8,234 bases of DNA from Thiopontia sp964344135 (GCA_964344135.1 CAYFMF010000059.1:1-8234), one strand, 5' to 3'; counted from the stretch's first letter, positions 1-5,349 are shown. Translations and numbers: made by a program. The notes: a model not told the origin generated them from the sequence alone.

Positions 1-52
1 CGTAATTCGCACCGCTGGGGGTTAATGCAGGCAGGCATGAGGAAAAATGGTC

Positions 53-352
53 CTAGGCAGCCATCGGTGAGATCGTTTTGTTGATCTCGGACTGTTTTTC
101 GGCCTCTGCAATTTTCAGATCATAGGCGATCTGCAGGTTGAGCCACGATTTTGTGTCTCCACCAAAGTAGCGAGCCAGGCGCATGGCGGTATCAGGTGTG
201 ACTCCTCTGCGTTCGCGCACAATCTCATTGATTCTTGCTGGTGGAACGTGGAGTGCCTTGGAAAGTGCGTGGGCACTCATGTCCAGTGGCTCAAGATATT
301 CCTCTCTGAGGATTTCGCCTGGATGTACTGCTCTCATGCCGTTCTTAACCAT
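53..352 (-). CDS. higA: HigA-family antitoxin (XRE-type HTH)
   Basis: This 99-residue protein matches the HigA antitoxin family. Near the N-terminus it has the family signature HPGEILREEYLEPL (about residues 10-23), followed by an XRE-type helix-turn-helix at about residues 25-65 (SAHALSKALHVPPARINEI, then RGVTPDTAMRLARYFG). HigA proteins neutralise the HigB mRNA interferase by direct binding and repress their own operon as a dimer. The gene follows the toxin gene with a 9-bp gap, the toxin-first order typical of higBA. The start at 352 is supported by a GGAGAG ribosome site just after the toxin stop; an internal Met six residues in is the alternative and would give the commoner family N-terminus. 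It probably binds the inverted repeat at 658-673. Family assignment is strong; function is inferred from the family. Confidence 0.93.
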   Translation of the reverse strand: MVKNGMRAVHPGEILREEYLEPLDMSAHALSKALHVPPARINEIVRERRGVTPDTAMRLARYFGGDTKSWLNLQIAYDLKIAEAEKQSEINKTISPMAA

Positions 353-361
353 TGTGCTCTC

Positions 362-640
362 CTAGTGGTAATCCACAATTTCAACTCCGGACGCCTTTCC
401 GTCCTCGAACCAGAAGCAGATACGCCACTGCCGGTTGATTCGTATACTCCACTCTCCATTGCGGTCTCCGGATAGCTGTTCAAGGCGATTACCGGGCGGA
501 GACATCAGGAATTCAATGGTCTCTGCGGCATCAATCATCGCCAGCTTGCGCTCTGCCACTCTCTTGATTGAGTGAAACTTCCTGCTTCTTCCTGTAGCAA
601 AAAGCTTTTCTGTATCTCTGCATCGAAAAGAGTGAATCAT
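362..640 (-). CDS. higB: HigB-type toxin, RelE/ParE superfamily
   Basis: This 92-residue protein has the HigB/RelE-fold signature. It starts MIHSFRCRDTEKLF, has a central helical part (KRVAERKLAMIDAAETIEFLMSPPGNRLEQL), and ends with the diagnostic strand motif GEWSIRINRQWRICFWF (about residues 62-78) and VEIVDYH at the C-terminus. Family members are ribosome-dependent mRNA endonucleases that stop translation when not bound by HigA. The length is normal and there is no frameshift, so the toxin looks intact. It is the first gene of a two-gene operon with higA. The start codon lies 8 nt past a probable -10 box and lacks a clear Shine-Dalgarno, so the transcript may be leaderless. The module sits just beyond the truncated pdsR copy at 687-1058, as if inserted there. 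Confidence 0.92.
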   Translation of the reverse strand: MIHSFRCRDTEKLFATGRSRKFHSIKRVAERKLAMIDAAETIEFLMSPPGNRLEQLSGDRNGEWSIRINRQWRICFWFEDGKASGVEIVDYH

Positions 641-677
641 TGGCGATAATAGTATATCGTTTATCGGTAAACGTCAA
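641..677 (-). promoter_or_regulatory. higBA promoter with operator-like inverted repeat
   Basis: On the minus strand a -35 box TTGACG (672-677) and a -10 box TACTAT (649-654) are separated by 17 bp. A perfect inverted repeat CGTTTA-tcgg-TAAACG (658-673) fills the spacer, where a bound HigA dimer would block RNA polymerase. A second weaker repeat, CGATA/TATCG (644-659), overlaps the -10. The higB ATG is at 640, so transcription should begin at or within about two bases of the start codon. Seen in sequence; the binding protein is inferred. Confidence 0.6.
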
Positions 678-686
678 GCCAGTGCT

Positions 687-1058
687 TCACAATCCCTGCC
701 ACCGATACCCGACCCCATGCACGTTCCTGAGTGCGCTGAAGTTGCGGTCATGTTTCTGAAACTTCCTTCTGATCCTGCGGATGTGTCCGTTGATGGTGTT
801 GGTCTCTACGTAGCGCTGCCGGGTGATCTCCTTGAGCTCATCGTAGGTGCGCACTCTGCCGCGCTGTGAGGCGATCAGGTTGAGGATGGAGAATTCGGTC
901 ATGGTCAGATCGAGGCGGTTGCCAAACCAGTGGACGGTCATCTGCGGTTCATTGATCCGCAGACCGATCTGCGAGTAGGGGATCACCTCTACAGTGTTCT
1001 TCCTGCGCTGTTCGCTGATACTGATCAGGGAGTGCACTCTCTCTGTCATATAGTTGAG
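687..1058 (-). pseudogene. Truncated pdsR copy: DNA-binding half only
   Basis: This segment encodes the C-terminal winged-helix domain of the same response regulator as intact pdsR at 3425-4117, but the receiver domain is missing. Bases 694-989 are identical to 3429-3724. Bases 990-1058 are still homologous but differ at 19 of 69 positions, and similarity stops abruptly at the codons for LNY. An in-frame TAG lies just upstream of these codons. The longest readable product would start at an ATG at 1049 and give about 120 residues ending GVGYRWQGL, with one residue more than intact PdsR because the stop region differs. No Shine-Dalgarno is visible for that ATG. The best reading is a displaced gene remnant; a free DNA-binding fragment competing with PdsR is possible but unsupported. 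Upstream bases 1059-1190 contain nothing I can assign. Confidence 0.85.
694..989. repeat. 296-bp perfect direct repeat, copy 1 of pdsR 3' end
   Basis: Every base from 694 to 989 matches 3429-3724 at a constant offset of 2735, by direct comparison of the lines. The copies are in the same orientation. Perfect identity in the wobble positions means recent duplication or gene conversion, or an assembly effect. The edges are sharp: at 693 on the stop-codon side, and at 990, where identity falls to about 72%. Confidence 0.95.
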
Positions 1059-1190
1059 CTACCCAGCTAAGGCAAAGATTTCCTGTTGACCTGGGAATGT
1101 CATGTACTGGAGGAAAGGTTGCTGCATGGTGCATCTCTGCTAAAGCTAAACCCAACAGGCCCGGTGAATCCGCATCTATGTCACGGTGGG

Positions 1191-2129
1191 CTAACAGCTC
1201 TTTCCCCAGCGCGAGTTAGGCCGCGTTCGCTTGGTTAGCGTACCGAACAGACGTTCCTGGGCCAGTTGGAACATGTAAAGCAGTGGTTTGGTATCCCCCG
1301 TGCGCTGGGCATGTTCCAGCGTGACGTAGTAGAACGCCTTGTTCTGCTGGTCGATTTCCGGGGGAAGTAGCCCGATTGAGAGGCACTGTTCCCAGACCAG
1401 GGCTCGTCCAACTCTGCCATTGCCATCTCCGAATGGGTGGATCAGCTCAAAATGGGCATGGGCCTCGGCGATCTCTTTCAGGTTTGTGGTTGAGTGGTAC
1501 TTGCCGGCCCAGTACTCAACCTCTTCAGGAATGTCTTCCGGGGCGGTCAGCTGCAGATCGGTTTGTGGCAGGACTCGCTGCATGGTGGAGTACTCGCCGG
1601 CATCACTGCGAATTCCCTGCATGATGTTGTAGTGGAGCTCTTTGACGTGGCCAGCGGTAACCGTGGGCAACTCCGACCTGCTGTACTGGCGCAATATTCT
1701 GCGGGTGGCTGAGTGGATGTTCTGTATGGCCAGGTATTGTGCGGCATCGATGTTTCTTGGGATCTCCAGTCTCTGGGTGGCCTTTCTGAAATCCTCTTCG
1801 CTGGTTCCGGTCTCTACCTCCAGGGAGCCGAAGCTGAGATGGTCGGCAGCAGTTGCCTGCAGGGCAACTTCACTGTCGAATTTTTTCGGCAGCAGCAGAT
1901 CCCTCTTGTTCTTGAACGCCCCCTCGCTGTAGCGGGTCATCCAGATGTTTTTGTGCCACTCCATTTCGAGCCGCAACAGGTTCTCTTCACGGATCGACTC
2001 AGGGCGTTCGCGCCAGTTGAGCAGGCTCATCCGGCTGATCTCTAGCTGGTGTGCCAGCCTTGTGGATGTGCCGTGGTACTCCAGAAGGTCAGCCAGCAGG
2101 GTCGGGATCTGTTGTTGTCGCTGATGCAT
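1191..2129 (-). CDS. Fic-domain protein with N-terminal helix-turn-helix
   Basis: This 312-residue protein has the Fic catalytic motif HPFGDGNGRVGR at about residues 231-242. Fic enzymes usually transfer AMP, or sometimes another nucleotide part, from a nucleotide to a hydroxyl side chain of a target protein. The His is catalytic and the acidic residue and following glycines hold metal and phosphates. All key positions are present. The N-terminus (about residues 20-42, STRLAHQLEISRMSLLNWRERP) looks like a helix-turn-helix. A possible inhibitory helix SLEVETG (about residues 103-109) fits SxxxE but has Thr where Gly/Asn is usual. I chose ATG 2129; a TTG six codons upstream would overlap the -10 box. 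The promoter holds a long inverted repeat, suggesting self-regulation. The target protein is unknown. Confidence 0.9.
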   Translation of the reverse strand: MHQRQQQIPTLLADLLEYHGTSTRLAHQLEISRMSLLNWRERPESIREENLLRLEMEWHKNIWMTRYSEGAFKNKRDLLLPKKFDSEVALQATAADHLSFGSLEVETGTSEEDFRKATQRLEIPRNIDAAQYLAIQNIHSATRRILRQYSRSELPTVTAGHVKELHYNIMQGIRSDAGEYSTMQRVLPQTDLQLTAPEDIPEEVEYWAGKYHSTTNLKEIAEAHAHFELIHPFGDGNGRVGRALVWEQCLSIGLLPPEIDQQNKAFYYVTLEHAQRTGDTKPLLYMFQLAQERLFGTLTKRTRPNSRWGKSC

Positions 2130-2174
2130 GGGATGAGTGTAAAGCAAACTGTAAAATTGTCAAACTGCTTTACA
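2130..2174 (-). promoter_or_regulatory. Promoter/operator of the HTH-Fic gene
   Basis: On the minus strand a consensus -35 TTGACA (2158-2163) and a -10 TACACT (2136-2141) are 16 bp apart. The -10 ends 6 nt before the ATG at 2129, predicting a leaderless transcript. A perfect 9-bp inverted repeat, TGTAAAGCA (2138-2146) and TGCTTTACA (2166-2174), brackets the promoter, and a partial third copy TGTAAA lies at 2150-2155. The HTH at the N-terminus of the Fic protein is the obvious candidate ligand. The site also lies just upstream of the divergent gene at 2179 and could control both. Confidence 0.6.
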
Positions 2175-2178
2175 TCTG

Positions 2179-2671
2179 GTGCGGCATCCAGAATATGTTG
2201 CGTTGCTGAGATGGGGCTCAAGGTGGAGAGATATCATTGGTGTGGNNNNNNNNNNNNNNNNNNNNNNNNNNNNNNNNNNNNNNNNNNNNNNNNNNNNNNN
2301 NNNNNNNNNNNNNNNNNNNNNNNNNNNNNNNNNNNNNNNNNNNNNTTGGTGTGGATCATCCAGAGCTGATTTGTCTGCTGGAGGTTGATGAGATCCCGAT
2401 GCCGGCTGGTCCTATGCTGCGCGAGATGACGCAGGAGCTCAGGGTACTCTCTCCCCGTACCATTGGGGTTGCAGTGGGGCGCTCAATTCTTCTCAAGCGG
2501 GGCCGAATGTATGAACGGCTGCTGCGCCATGAGTTTCGCCATGTCCACCAGTTTGAGGTTGCAGGGTCACTGGAGGCCTATCTGGAAAAGTACCTGCAGC
2601 AGGTCTACGCCTTTGGCTATCGGAATGCGCCGCTGGAGATCGATGCCAGTAAGCATGAGGTAGTTACCTAA
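2179..2671 (+). CDS. Small HExxH putative zinc peptidase, interrupted by assembly gap
   Basis: The clear part after the gap (about 2349-2671) encodes a soluble domain with HEFRHVHQFE, an HExxH zinc-binding and catalytic motif, followed by a helical stretch (SLEAYLEKYLQQVYAFGY) and APLEIDA. This resembles short uncharacterised HExxH proteins in proteobacteria; I cannot name the family. Before the gap the same frame reads RHPEYVALLRWGSRWRDIIGV from a GTG at 2179. Both gap edges carry TTGGTGTGG; joining the flanks at that 9-mer keeps the frame open and gives about 128 residues, so the gap may hold no real sequence. The start is uncertain: there is no good Shine-Dalgarno and the frame is open from 2155. 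The TAA stop (2669-2671) lies inside the pdsR 3'-end remnant. Divergent from the HTH-Fic gene; a functional link is only inferred. Confidence 0.6.
2246..2345. other. Assembly gap (100 N)
   Basis: Exactly 100 N bases, the usual placeholder for a scaffold gap of unknown length. The nine bases just before (2237-2245) and just after (2346-2354) are both TTGGTGTGG, so the contigs probably overlap rather than being separated. Confidence 0.97.
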
Positions 2672-2706
2672 CCCTGCCACCGATACCCAGCCCCATGTAC
2701 GTTCTT
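2668..2706 (-). pseudogene. 39-bp remnant of a pdsR 3' end
   Basis: Aligned to 3425-3463, 35 of 39 bases match with no gap. On the minus strand it still reads KNVHGAGYRWQG and a TAG stop, against RNVHGVGYRWQG and TAG in intact PdsR. The four base changes give one silent and two conservative codon changes (Lys/Arg, Ala/Val), the pattern of a functional allele from another lineage rather than random decay. Similarity ends by about 2710. It lies in the same orientation as the other two copies, between the peptidase-like gene and the second toxin-antitoxin pair, and supplies the stop codon of the peptidase-like gene. Confidence 0.8.
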
Positions 2707-2730
2707 CAGCTGTCAACAGCTCAATATTGC

Positions 2731-2759
2731 TTGCAGGCTTGTAGCCTATGGGCTACAAT
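2731..2759 (+). promoter_or_regulatory. Promoter and palindromic operator of second TA pair
   Basis: A weak -35 TTGCAG (2731-2736) and a good -10 TACAAT (2754-2759) are separated by 17 bp. A perfect palindrome TGTAGCC-tatg-GGCTACA (2740-2757) spans the spacer and enters the -10, as expected for autorepression by the antitoxin. The toxin ATG is at 2766, 6 nt after the -10, with no Shine-Dalgarno, so the message is probably leaderless. Confidence 0.7.
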
Positions 2760-2765
2760 TCGACT

Positions 2766-3071
2766 ATGAATTATGAGGTTCATCGAACGGATGTTTTCGA
2801 TAAATGGCTGAAGAAAGTCCGGGATCGACAGGCTGTGAGGACAATTCTGAATCGGATTGATCGTGCTGTGGTCGGTAACTTTGGGGACTCTGAGCCAGTG
2901 GGCGAGGGTGTTAGTGAGATGAGAATTTTTGTAGGAAAAGGGTATCGGGTCTATTACACAGTGCGAGGTGAGCAGATAATCATTTTGCTATGTGGAGGCA
3001 CAAAATCGAACAAATCAGCACAGCAGGCTGATATCGTGCAGGCCAAAAAATTAGCTGCAGAATTGGAGTAA
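2766..3071 (+). CDS. RelE/ParE-family toxin (addiction module killer protein type)
   Basis: This 101-residue protein belongs to the HigB-like 'addiction module killer' branch of the RelE/ParE superfamily. It begins MNYEVHRTDVFDKWLKKVRD and continues VRTILNRIDRAVVGNFGDSEPVGEGVSEMRIFVGKGYRVYYTV, the characteristic core in which a basic, aromatic strand region builds the active site. It ends with ILLCGGTKSNKSAQQADIVQAKKLA, also typical of the branch. Members are small toxins, mostly thought to cut mRNA, held inactive by the partner encoded next. An upstream in-frame start at 2748 would fall inside the operator, so ATG 2766 is preferred. The antitoxin start follows the stop codon by 3 bp, implying translational coupling. 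Length is normal and no damage is seen. It is a different subfamily from the HigB at 362-640. Confidence 0.92.
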   Translation: MNYEVHRTDVFDKWLKKVRDRQAVRTILNRIDRAVVGNFGDSEPVGEGVSEMRIFVGKGYRVYYTVRGEQIIILLCGGTKSNKSAQQADIVQAKKLAAELE

Positions 3072-3074
3072 ATC

Positions 3075-3359
3075 ATGACTACACGAACAGCACCTTACAA
3101 TCCAATTGACTATCTGGAGTCAGAAGATGAGGTTATGTCATATCTTAATAAGGCATACCTTGATGATGACCCCGGTGTGTTTGTGGTTGCATTAGGGAAT
3201 TTTGCAAGACATTACGGGATTTCCAGACTCTCCAGTGAGACAGGACTCAATCGTGAAAGTCTCTATAAGACCTTTTCGGGCAGTGTGCAGCCTAAATGGG
3301 ACACAATCCAGCGGGTAATGAAGGCGATGCATATTCAGCTCCATGTTGATGCGGCATAA
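3075..3359 (+). CDS. Addiction module antidote protein (HTH antitoxin)
   Basis: This 94-residue protein matches the antidote family paired with the toxin just upstream. The N-terminal part (NPIDYLESEDEVMSYLNKAYLDDDPGVFVVALGNFARHYG, about residues 9-48) has the family's spaced acidic pattern. It is followed by a helix-turn-helix (about residues 49-75: ISRLSSETGLNRESLYKTFSG) and a short C-terminal strand-like tail ending IQLHVDAA. Such proteins bind and inactivate the toxin and repress the operon; the palindrome at 2740-2757 is the likely site. GGAG at 3065-3068 is a good ribosome site for ATG 3075. Bases 3360-3424, between this gene and the convergent pdsR stop, show no clear terminator. Confidence 0.93.
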   Translation: MTTRTAPYNPIDYLESEDEVMSYLNKAYLDDDPGVFVVALGNFARHYGISRLSSETGLNRESLYKTFSGSVQPKWDTIQRVMKAMHIQLHVDAA

Positions 3360-3424
3360 AGTCCATCTCAAGGCTGCATGCTTATTGATGGCTGTTTGAC
3401 ATTGTCTCGCAGCTTGCCCCCTGC

Positions 3425-4117
3425 CTAACCCTGCCACCGATACCCGACCCCATGCACGTTCCTGAGTGCGCTGAAGTTGCGGTCATGTTTCTGAAACTTC
3501 CTTCTGATCCTGCGGATGTGTCCGTTGATGGTGTTGGTCTCTACGTAGCGCTGCCGGGTGATCTCCTTGAGCTCATCGTAGGTGCGCACTCTGCCGCGCT
3601 GTGAGGCGATCAGGTTGAGGATGGAGAATTCGGTCATGGTCAGATCGAGGCGGTTGCCAAACCAGTGGACGGTCATCTGCGGTTCATTGATCCGCAGACC
3701 GATCTGCGAGTAGGGGATCACCTCCACGGTACTCTTTCTCCGTTTCTCGCTGATCTGGATCAGGGAGCGTACCCGCTCGGTTAGATAGTTGAGCCCAACC
3801 GGCTTGCTCATGAAGTCCCAGGCACCAAGCTGGAGCCCGGTGATCCGGTCGATCTCGCTGTCCCTGCCGGAGATGAAGAGGGTGGGCCTGTCGGGGAAAA
3901 GTCTGTTGATCCTGCGGTGGAGATCAAAGCCCCCATTGGGCTGATTCTTTAGCTGGATATCGAGGATGGCAAGATCTGGGGTCTCCTCATTGAAGGACTC
4001 CCAGGCATCCTCGGCATTGGTGAAGGGAGAGACCCGGTATCCGTAACGGGAGAGTGCATCCACGTAGTTCTCCAGTGTATCCCGGTCATCCTCAACAATG
4101 GCGATGTGGTGGTGCAT
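3425..4117 (-). CDS. pdsR: PdsR-type response regulator of the dedicated sortase system
   Basis: This 230-residue OmpR-like response regulator has a receiver domain (about residues 1-120) and a winged-helix DNA-binding domain (about residues 130-230). The receiver has acidic residues D10/D11 (VEDD), phosphoacceptor D53 (LAILDIQL), S83 (LFISGRDS) and K105 (MSKPVG), so it should be phosphorylatable. The C-terminus carries the recognition-helix region RYVETNTINGHIRRIRRKF and ends GVGYRWQG. Neighbouring substrate and class GN sortase genes identify it as the regulator of the proteobacterial dedicated sortase system, which normally works with a membrane kinase PdsS. That kinase is not in the window. 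I chose ATG 4117 because GGGAGAG precedes it; an upstream ATG at 4156 adds 13 unlikely residues. Its last 296 bp of shared sequence are duplicated exactly at 694-989. Confidence 0.92.
   Translation of the reverse strand: MHHHIAIVEDDRDTLENYVDALSRYGYRVSPFTNAEDAWESFNEETPDLAILDIQLKNQPNGGFDLHRRINRLFPDRPTLFISGRDSEIDRITGLQLGAWDFMSKPVGLNYLTERVRSLIQISEKRRKSTVEVIPYSQIGLRINEPQMTVHWFGNRLDLTMTEFSILNLIASQRGRVRTYDELKEITRQRYVETNTINGHIRRIRRKFQKHDRNFSALRNVHGVGYRWQG
3429..3724. repeat. 296-bp perfect direct repeat, copy 2 (inside intact pdsR)
   Basis: Identical to 694-989 in the same orientation. It covers the coding sequence for most of the winged-helix domain up to the last codons but stops just short of the TAG. 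The 39-bp remnant at 2668-2706 aligns with its last part plus the stop codon. Confidence 0.95.
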
Positions 4118-4295
4118 GGTGCTCTCCCTTTCTGTTCTGTTTGATCGATGACTCAATACTATTGGGTGCTTGCGACGTTATGTGTCGTGCATTGAAGGGC
4201 GCAGAATTTCGACATCAGTCACGCAGTTTTGTGACACTATTGGCTGGCTGATAGTTGGCAGGTGTCTAGCTGTAGTGCAGTTTGTTAGTTGTCGA

Positions 4296-4301
4296 TATAC
4301 T
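4296..4301 (+). promoter_or_regulatory. Probable -10 box of the second fic gene
   Basis: TATACT ends 6 nt before the ATG at 4308. No convincing -35 lies at 16-18 bp. With only GGA near the start codon, a leaderless message is plausible. The stretch 4118-4295 between pdsR and this gene is otherwise unassigned; it contains a GTCAC/GTGAC repeat (4218-4222 and 4231-4235) of unknown meaning. Confidence 0.4.
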
Positions 4302-4307
4302 GGAAAA

Positions 4308-4949
4308 ATGAATGCTGTACGTTATGACGCAACAGGGAACCTGGAGGCTCAGTTCGAGGCTGGATCGGACGATTCTGTTTTAAGGAATAAGATGGGGATC
4401 GTGGATCCAGGTGAAATGGATGATGTGGAGCTTGATTTGTTGGTGCAGCTATATGACAGAATCCCTGATTGGGTCGAGGTAGATCAGCAAATTACAGTAG
4501 CAGATATCAAGGATTGGCACAGGAGCTGGCTGGGAAACGTCTATTCATGGGCTGGGCGATATCGAACGGTCAACCTTGGAAAAGATCAATTTCACTTTGC
4601 TGCGGCTGATCAACTGAATCGTCTGATGGGGGTATTGGAGAACGACTTTTTGTCGCGGTATACCCCATGTTCAGGGATGGATGATGAGCAGCTTGTAGAG
4701 GCCATTGCGAATGTGCACATCGAGCTGATTCTGGTTCACCCATTCAGAGAGGGAAATGGCAGGATTTCCCGTCTGCTGGCCAATGTGATGGCACTGCAGG
4801 CCGGCAAGCCAGAATTGGATTTTTCATTTCTGGACAGAGAGAAGGAGCGGTATTTTTTGGCGATTCAGGCTGGGCTGGATAATGATGGCCCGATGAAAGA
4901 GTTGGTCAGGCAAGTTCTGCACGATTCTGTAGAGAACGCATCCGAGTAA
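4308..4949 (+). CDS. Fic-domain protein (canonical HPFxEGNGRxxR)
   Basis: This 213-residue protein has a complete Fic motif HPFREGNGRISR at residues 134-145 and the usual preceding helices (WHRSWLGNVYSWAGRYRTVNL, about residues 70-90). The N-terminus (ATGNLEAQFEAGSDDSVLRNKMGI) is a recognisable lead-in of one widespread Fic subgroup. The catalytic His and all motif positions are intact, so AMP-transfer to a protein is the expected activity; the target is unknown. I see no SxxxE followed by Gly/Asn in the N- or C-terminal regions, so self-inhibition is not obvious and a separate inhibitor may be needed. ATG 4308 is chosen over an open upstream extension from 4170, which lacks family similarity and crosses the promoter. 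The gene lies between pdsR and the sortase genes, separating parts of one system. It overlaps a small convergent ORF by 44 bp. Confidence 0.92.
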   Translation: MNAVRYDATGNLEAQFEAGSDDSVLRNKMGIVDPGEMDDVELDLLVQLYDRIPDWVEVDQQITVADIKDWHRSWLGNVYSWAGRYRTVNLGKDQFHFAAADQLNRLMGVLENDFLSRYTPCSGMDDEQLVEAIANVHIELILVHPFREGNGRISRLLANVMALQAGKPELDFSFLDREKERYFLAIQAGLDNDGPMKELVRQVLHDSVENASE

Positions 4950-5085
4950 TTTTATTCTCAATGGCTCGAATAGAGTCACCTGTTTCAATTGCTGTTGAAC
5001 TTGCCAGGCTGCGAATTCTGCTCTTGATGTTGGCCCTGCTACTTTCAAGGTAAGGGTTTGTATTCGATAGAAGTTTCTTCTTCAT
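4906..5085 (-). CDS. Small helical protein, candidate Fic inhibitor
   Basis: A 59-residue ORF, MKKKLLSNTNPYLESSRANI and then a helical, charged region with RSLASSTAIETGDSI (about residues 25-39) and RAIENKITRMRSLQ. STAIET fits the first part of the (S/T)xxxE(G/N) inhibitory helix of Fic antitoxins such as VbhA, but with Thr after the Glu. The HTH-Fic protein in this window has the similar SLEVETG. A perfect TATAAT lies 7 nt upstream of the ATG, like the promoters of the other modules, which supports a real gene. It is convergent with the second fic gene and overlaps its end. Antitoxins of Fic are usually encoded just upstream of fic, so this layout is unusual. Existence is fairly likely; the inhibitor role is a hypothesis. 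A longer reading from 5202 is less likely. Confidence 0.5.
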   Translation of the reverse strand: MKKKLLSNTNPYLESSRANIKSRIRSLASSTAIETGDSIRAIENKITRMRSLQNRAELA

Positions 5086-5092
5086 AAGCACG

Positions 5093-5098
5093 ATTATA
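5093..5098 (-). promoter_or_regulatory. Consensus -10 box for the small ORF
   Basis: Reads TATAAT on the minus strand, 7 nt before ATG 5085. The -35 region is weak. The bases from 5099 to 5243 on either strand hold no gene I can support. Confidence 0.45.
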
Positions 5099-5244
5099 GG
5101 TGATTTTACCGGGCACTTCCATGTGCTCTTGTTGTGTTGAGCATACCCACTTTTTCCCCATTTTTGGCGCACGGTTTCGCCACTTTTCTCTGCTTCAATC
5201 ATCTCCCATGGAATCTCGCAAGAGAGAAAGGGGTTCTTTCGTTG

Positions 5245-5262
5245 GTCACCTGATCTGGTGAC
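5245..5262 (+). other. Leader hairpin upstream of terminator
   Basis: GTCACC-tgatct-GGTGAC forms a 6-bp hairpin 11 nt before the terminator stem. A third small hairpin, GAAAG/CTTTC, lies at 5226-5240. Together they could be the leader of an attenuator or the body of a small RNA; I do not recognise a known riboswitch. Confidence 0.4.
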
Positions 5263-5273
5263 TCCTCCCTGTT

Positions 5274-5300
5274 GCCCCTCTCACCGAGAGGGGCCTTTTT
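5274..5300 (+). terminator. Intrinsic terminator just before the sortase-substrate gene
   Basis: A GC-rich stem of up to 9 bp (5274-5282 paired with 5286-5294, with the arms GCCCCTCTC and GAGAGGGGC) is followed by CTTTTT. The U-tract is on the plus strand, so it ends plus-strand transcripts. The nearest upstream plus-strand gene ends 324 bp earlier, while the substrate gene starts about 50 bp later. Confidence 0.85.
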
Positions 5301-5349
5301 AATGGAACAGAGCATGGATAGATGCGTGGCTGAGGTGAAGGGTGTGTGG

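Noticed and set aside
687..1049. Free-standing DNA-binding regulator of 120 residues
   Set aside because: The receiver is absent, the homology ends abruptly, an in-frame stop precedes it and no ribosome site is seen; a remnant is the simpler reading.
1059..1190. Possible remnant of a pdsR N-terminus (MHHAA near 1128, compared with MHHHIA in PdsR) or a REP-like element
   Set aside because: Only a few residues agree and no clear palindrome or repeated copy is present in the window.
4170..4307. Upstream extension of the second Fic protein from 4170
   Set aside because: No ribosome site, Cys-rich sequence unlike Fic N-termini, and it crosses the probable promoter.
5272..5349. TTG start at 5272 for the sortase substrate
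   Set aside because: The first codons would be the terminator hairpin and U-tract, and the signal peptide would be pushed inward.
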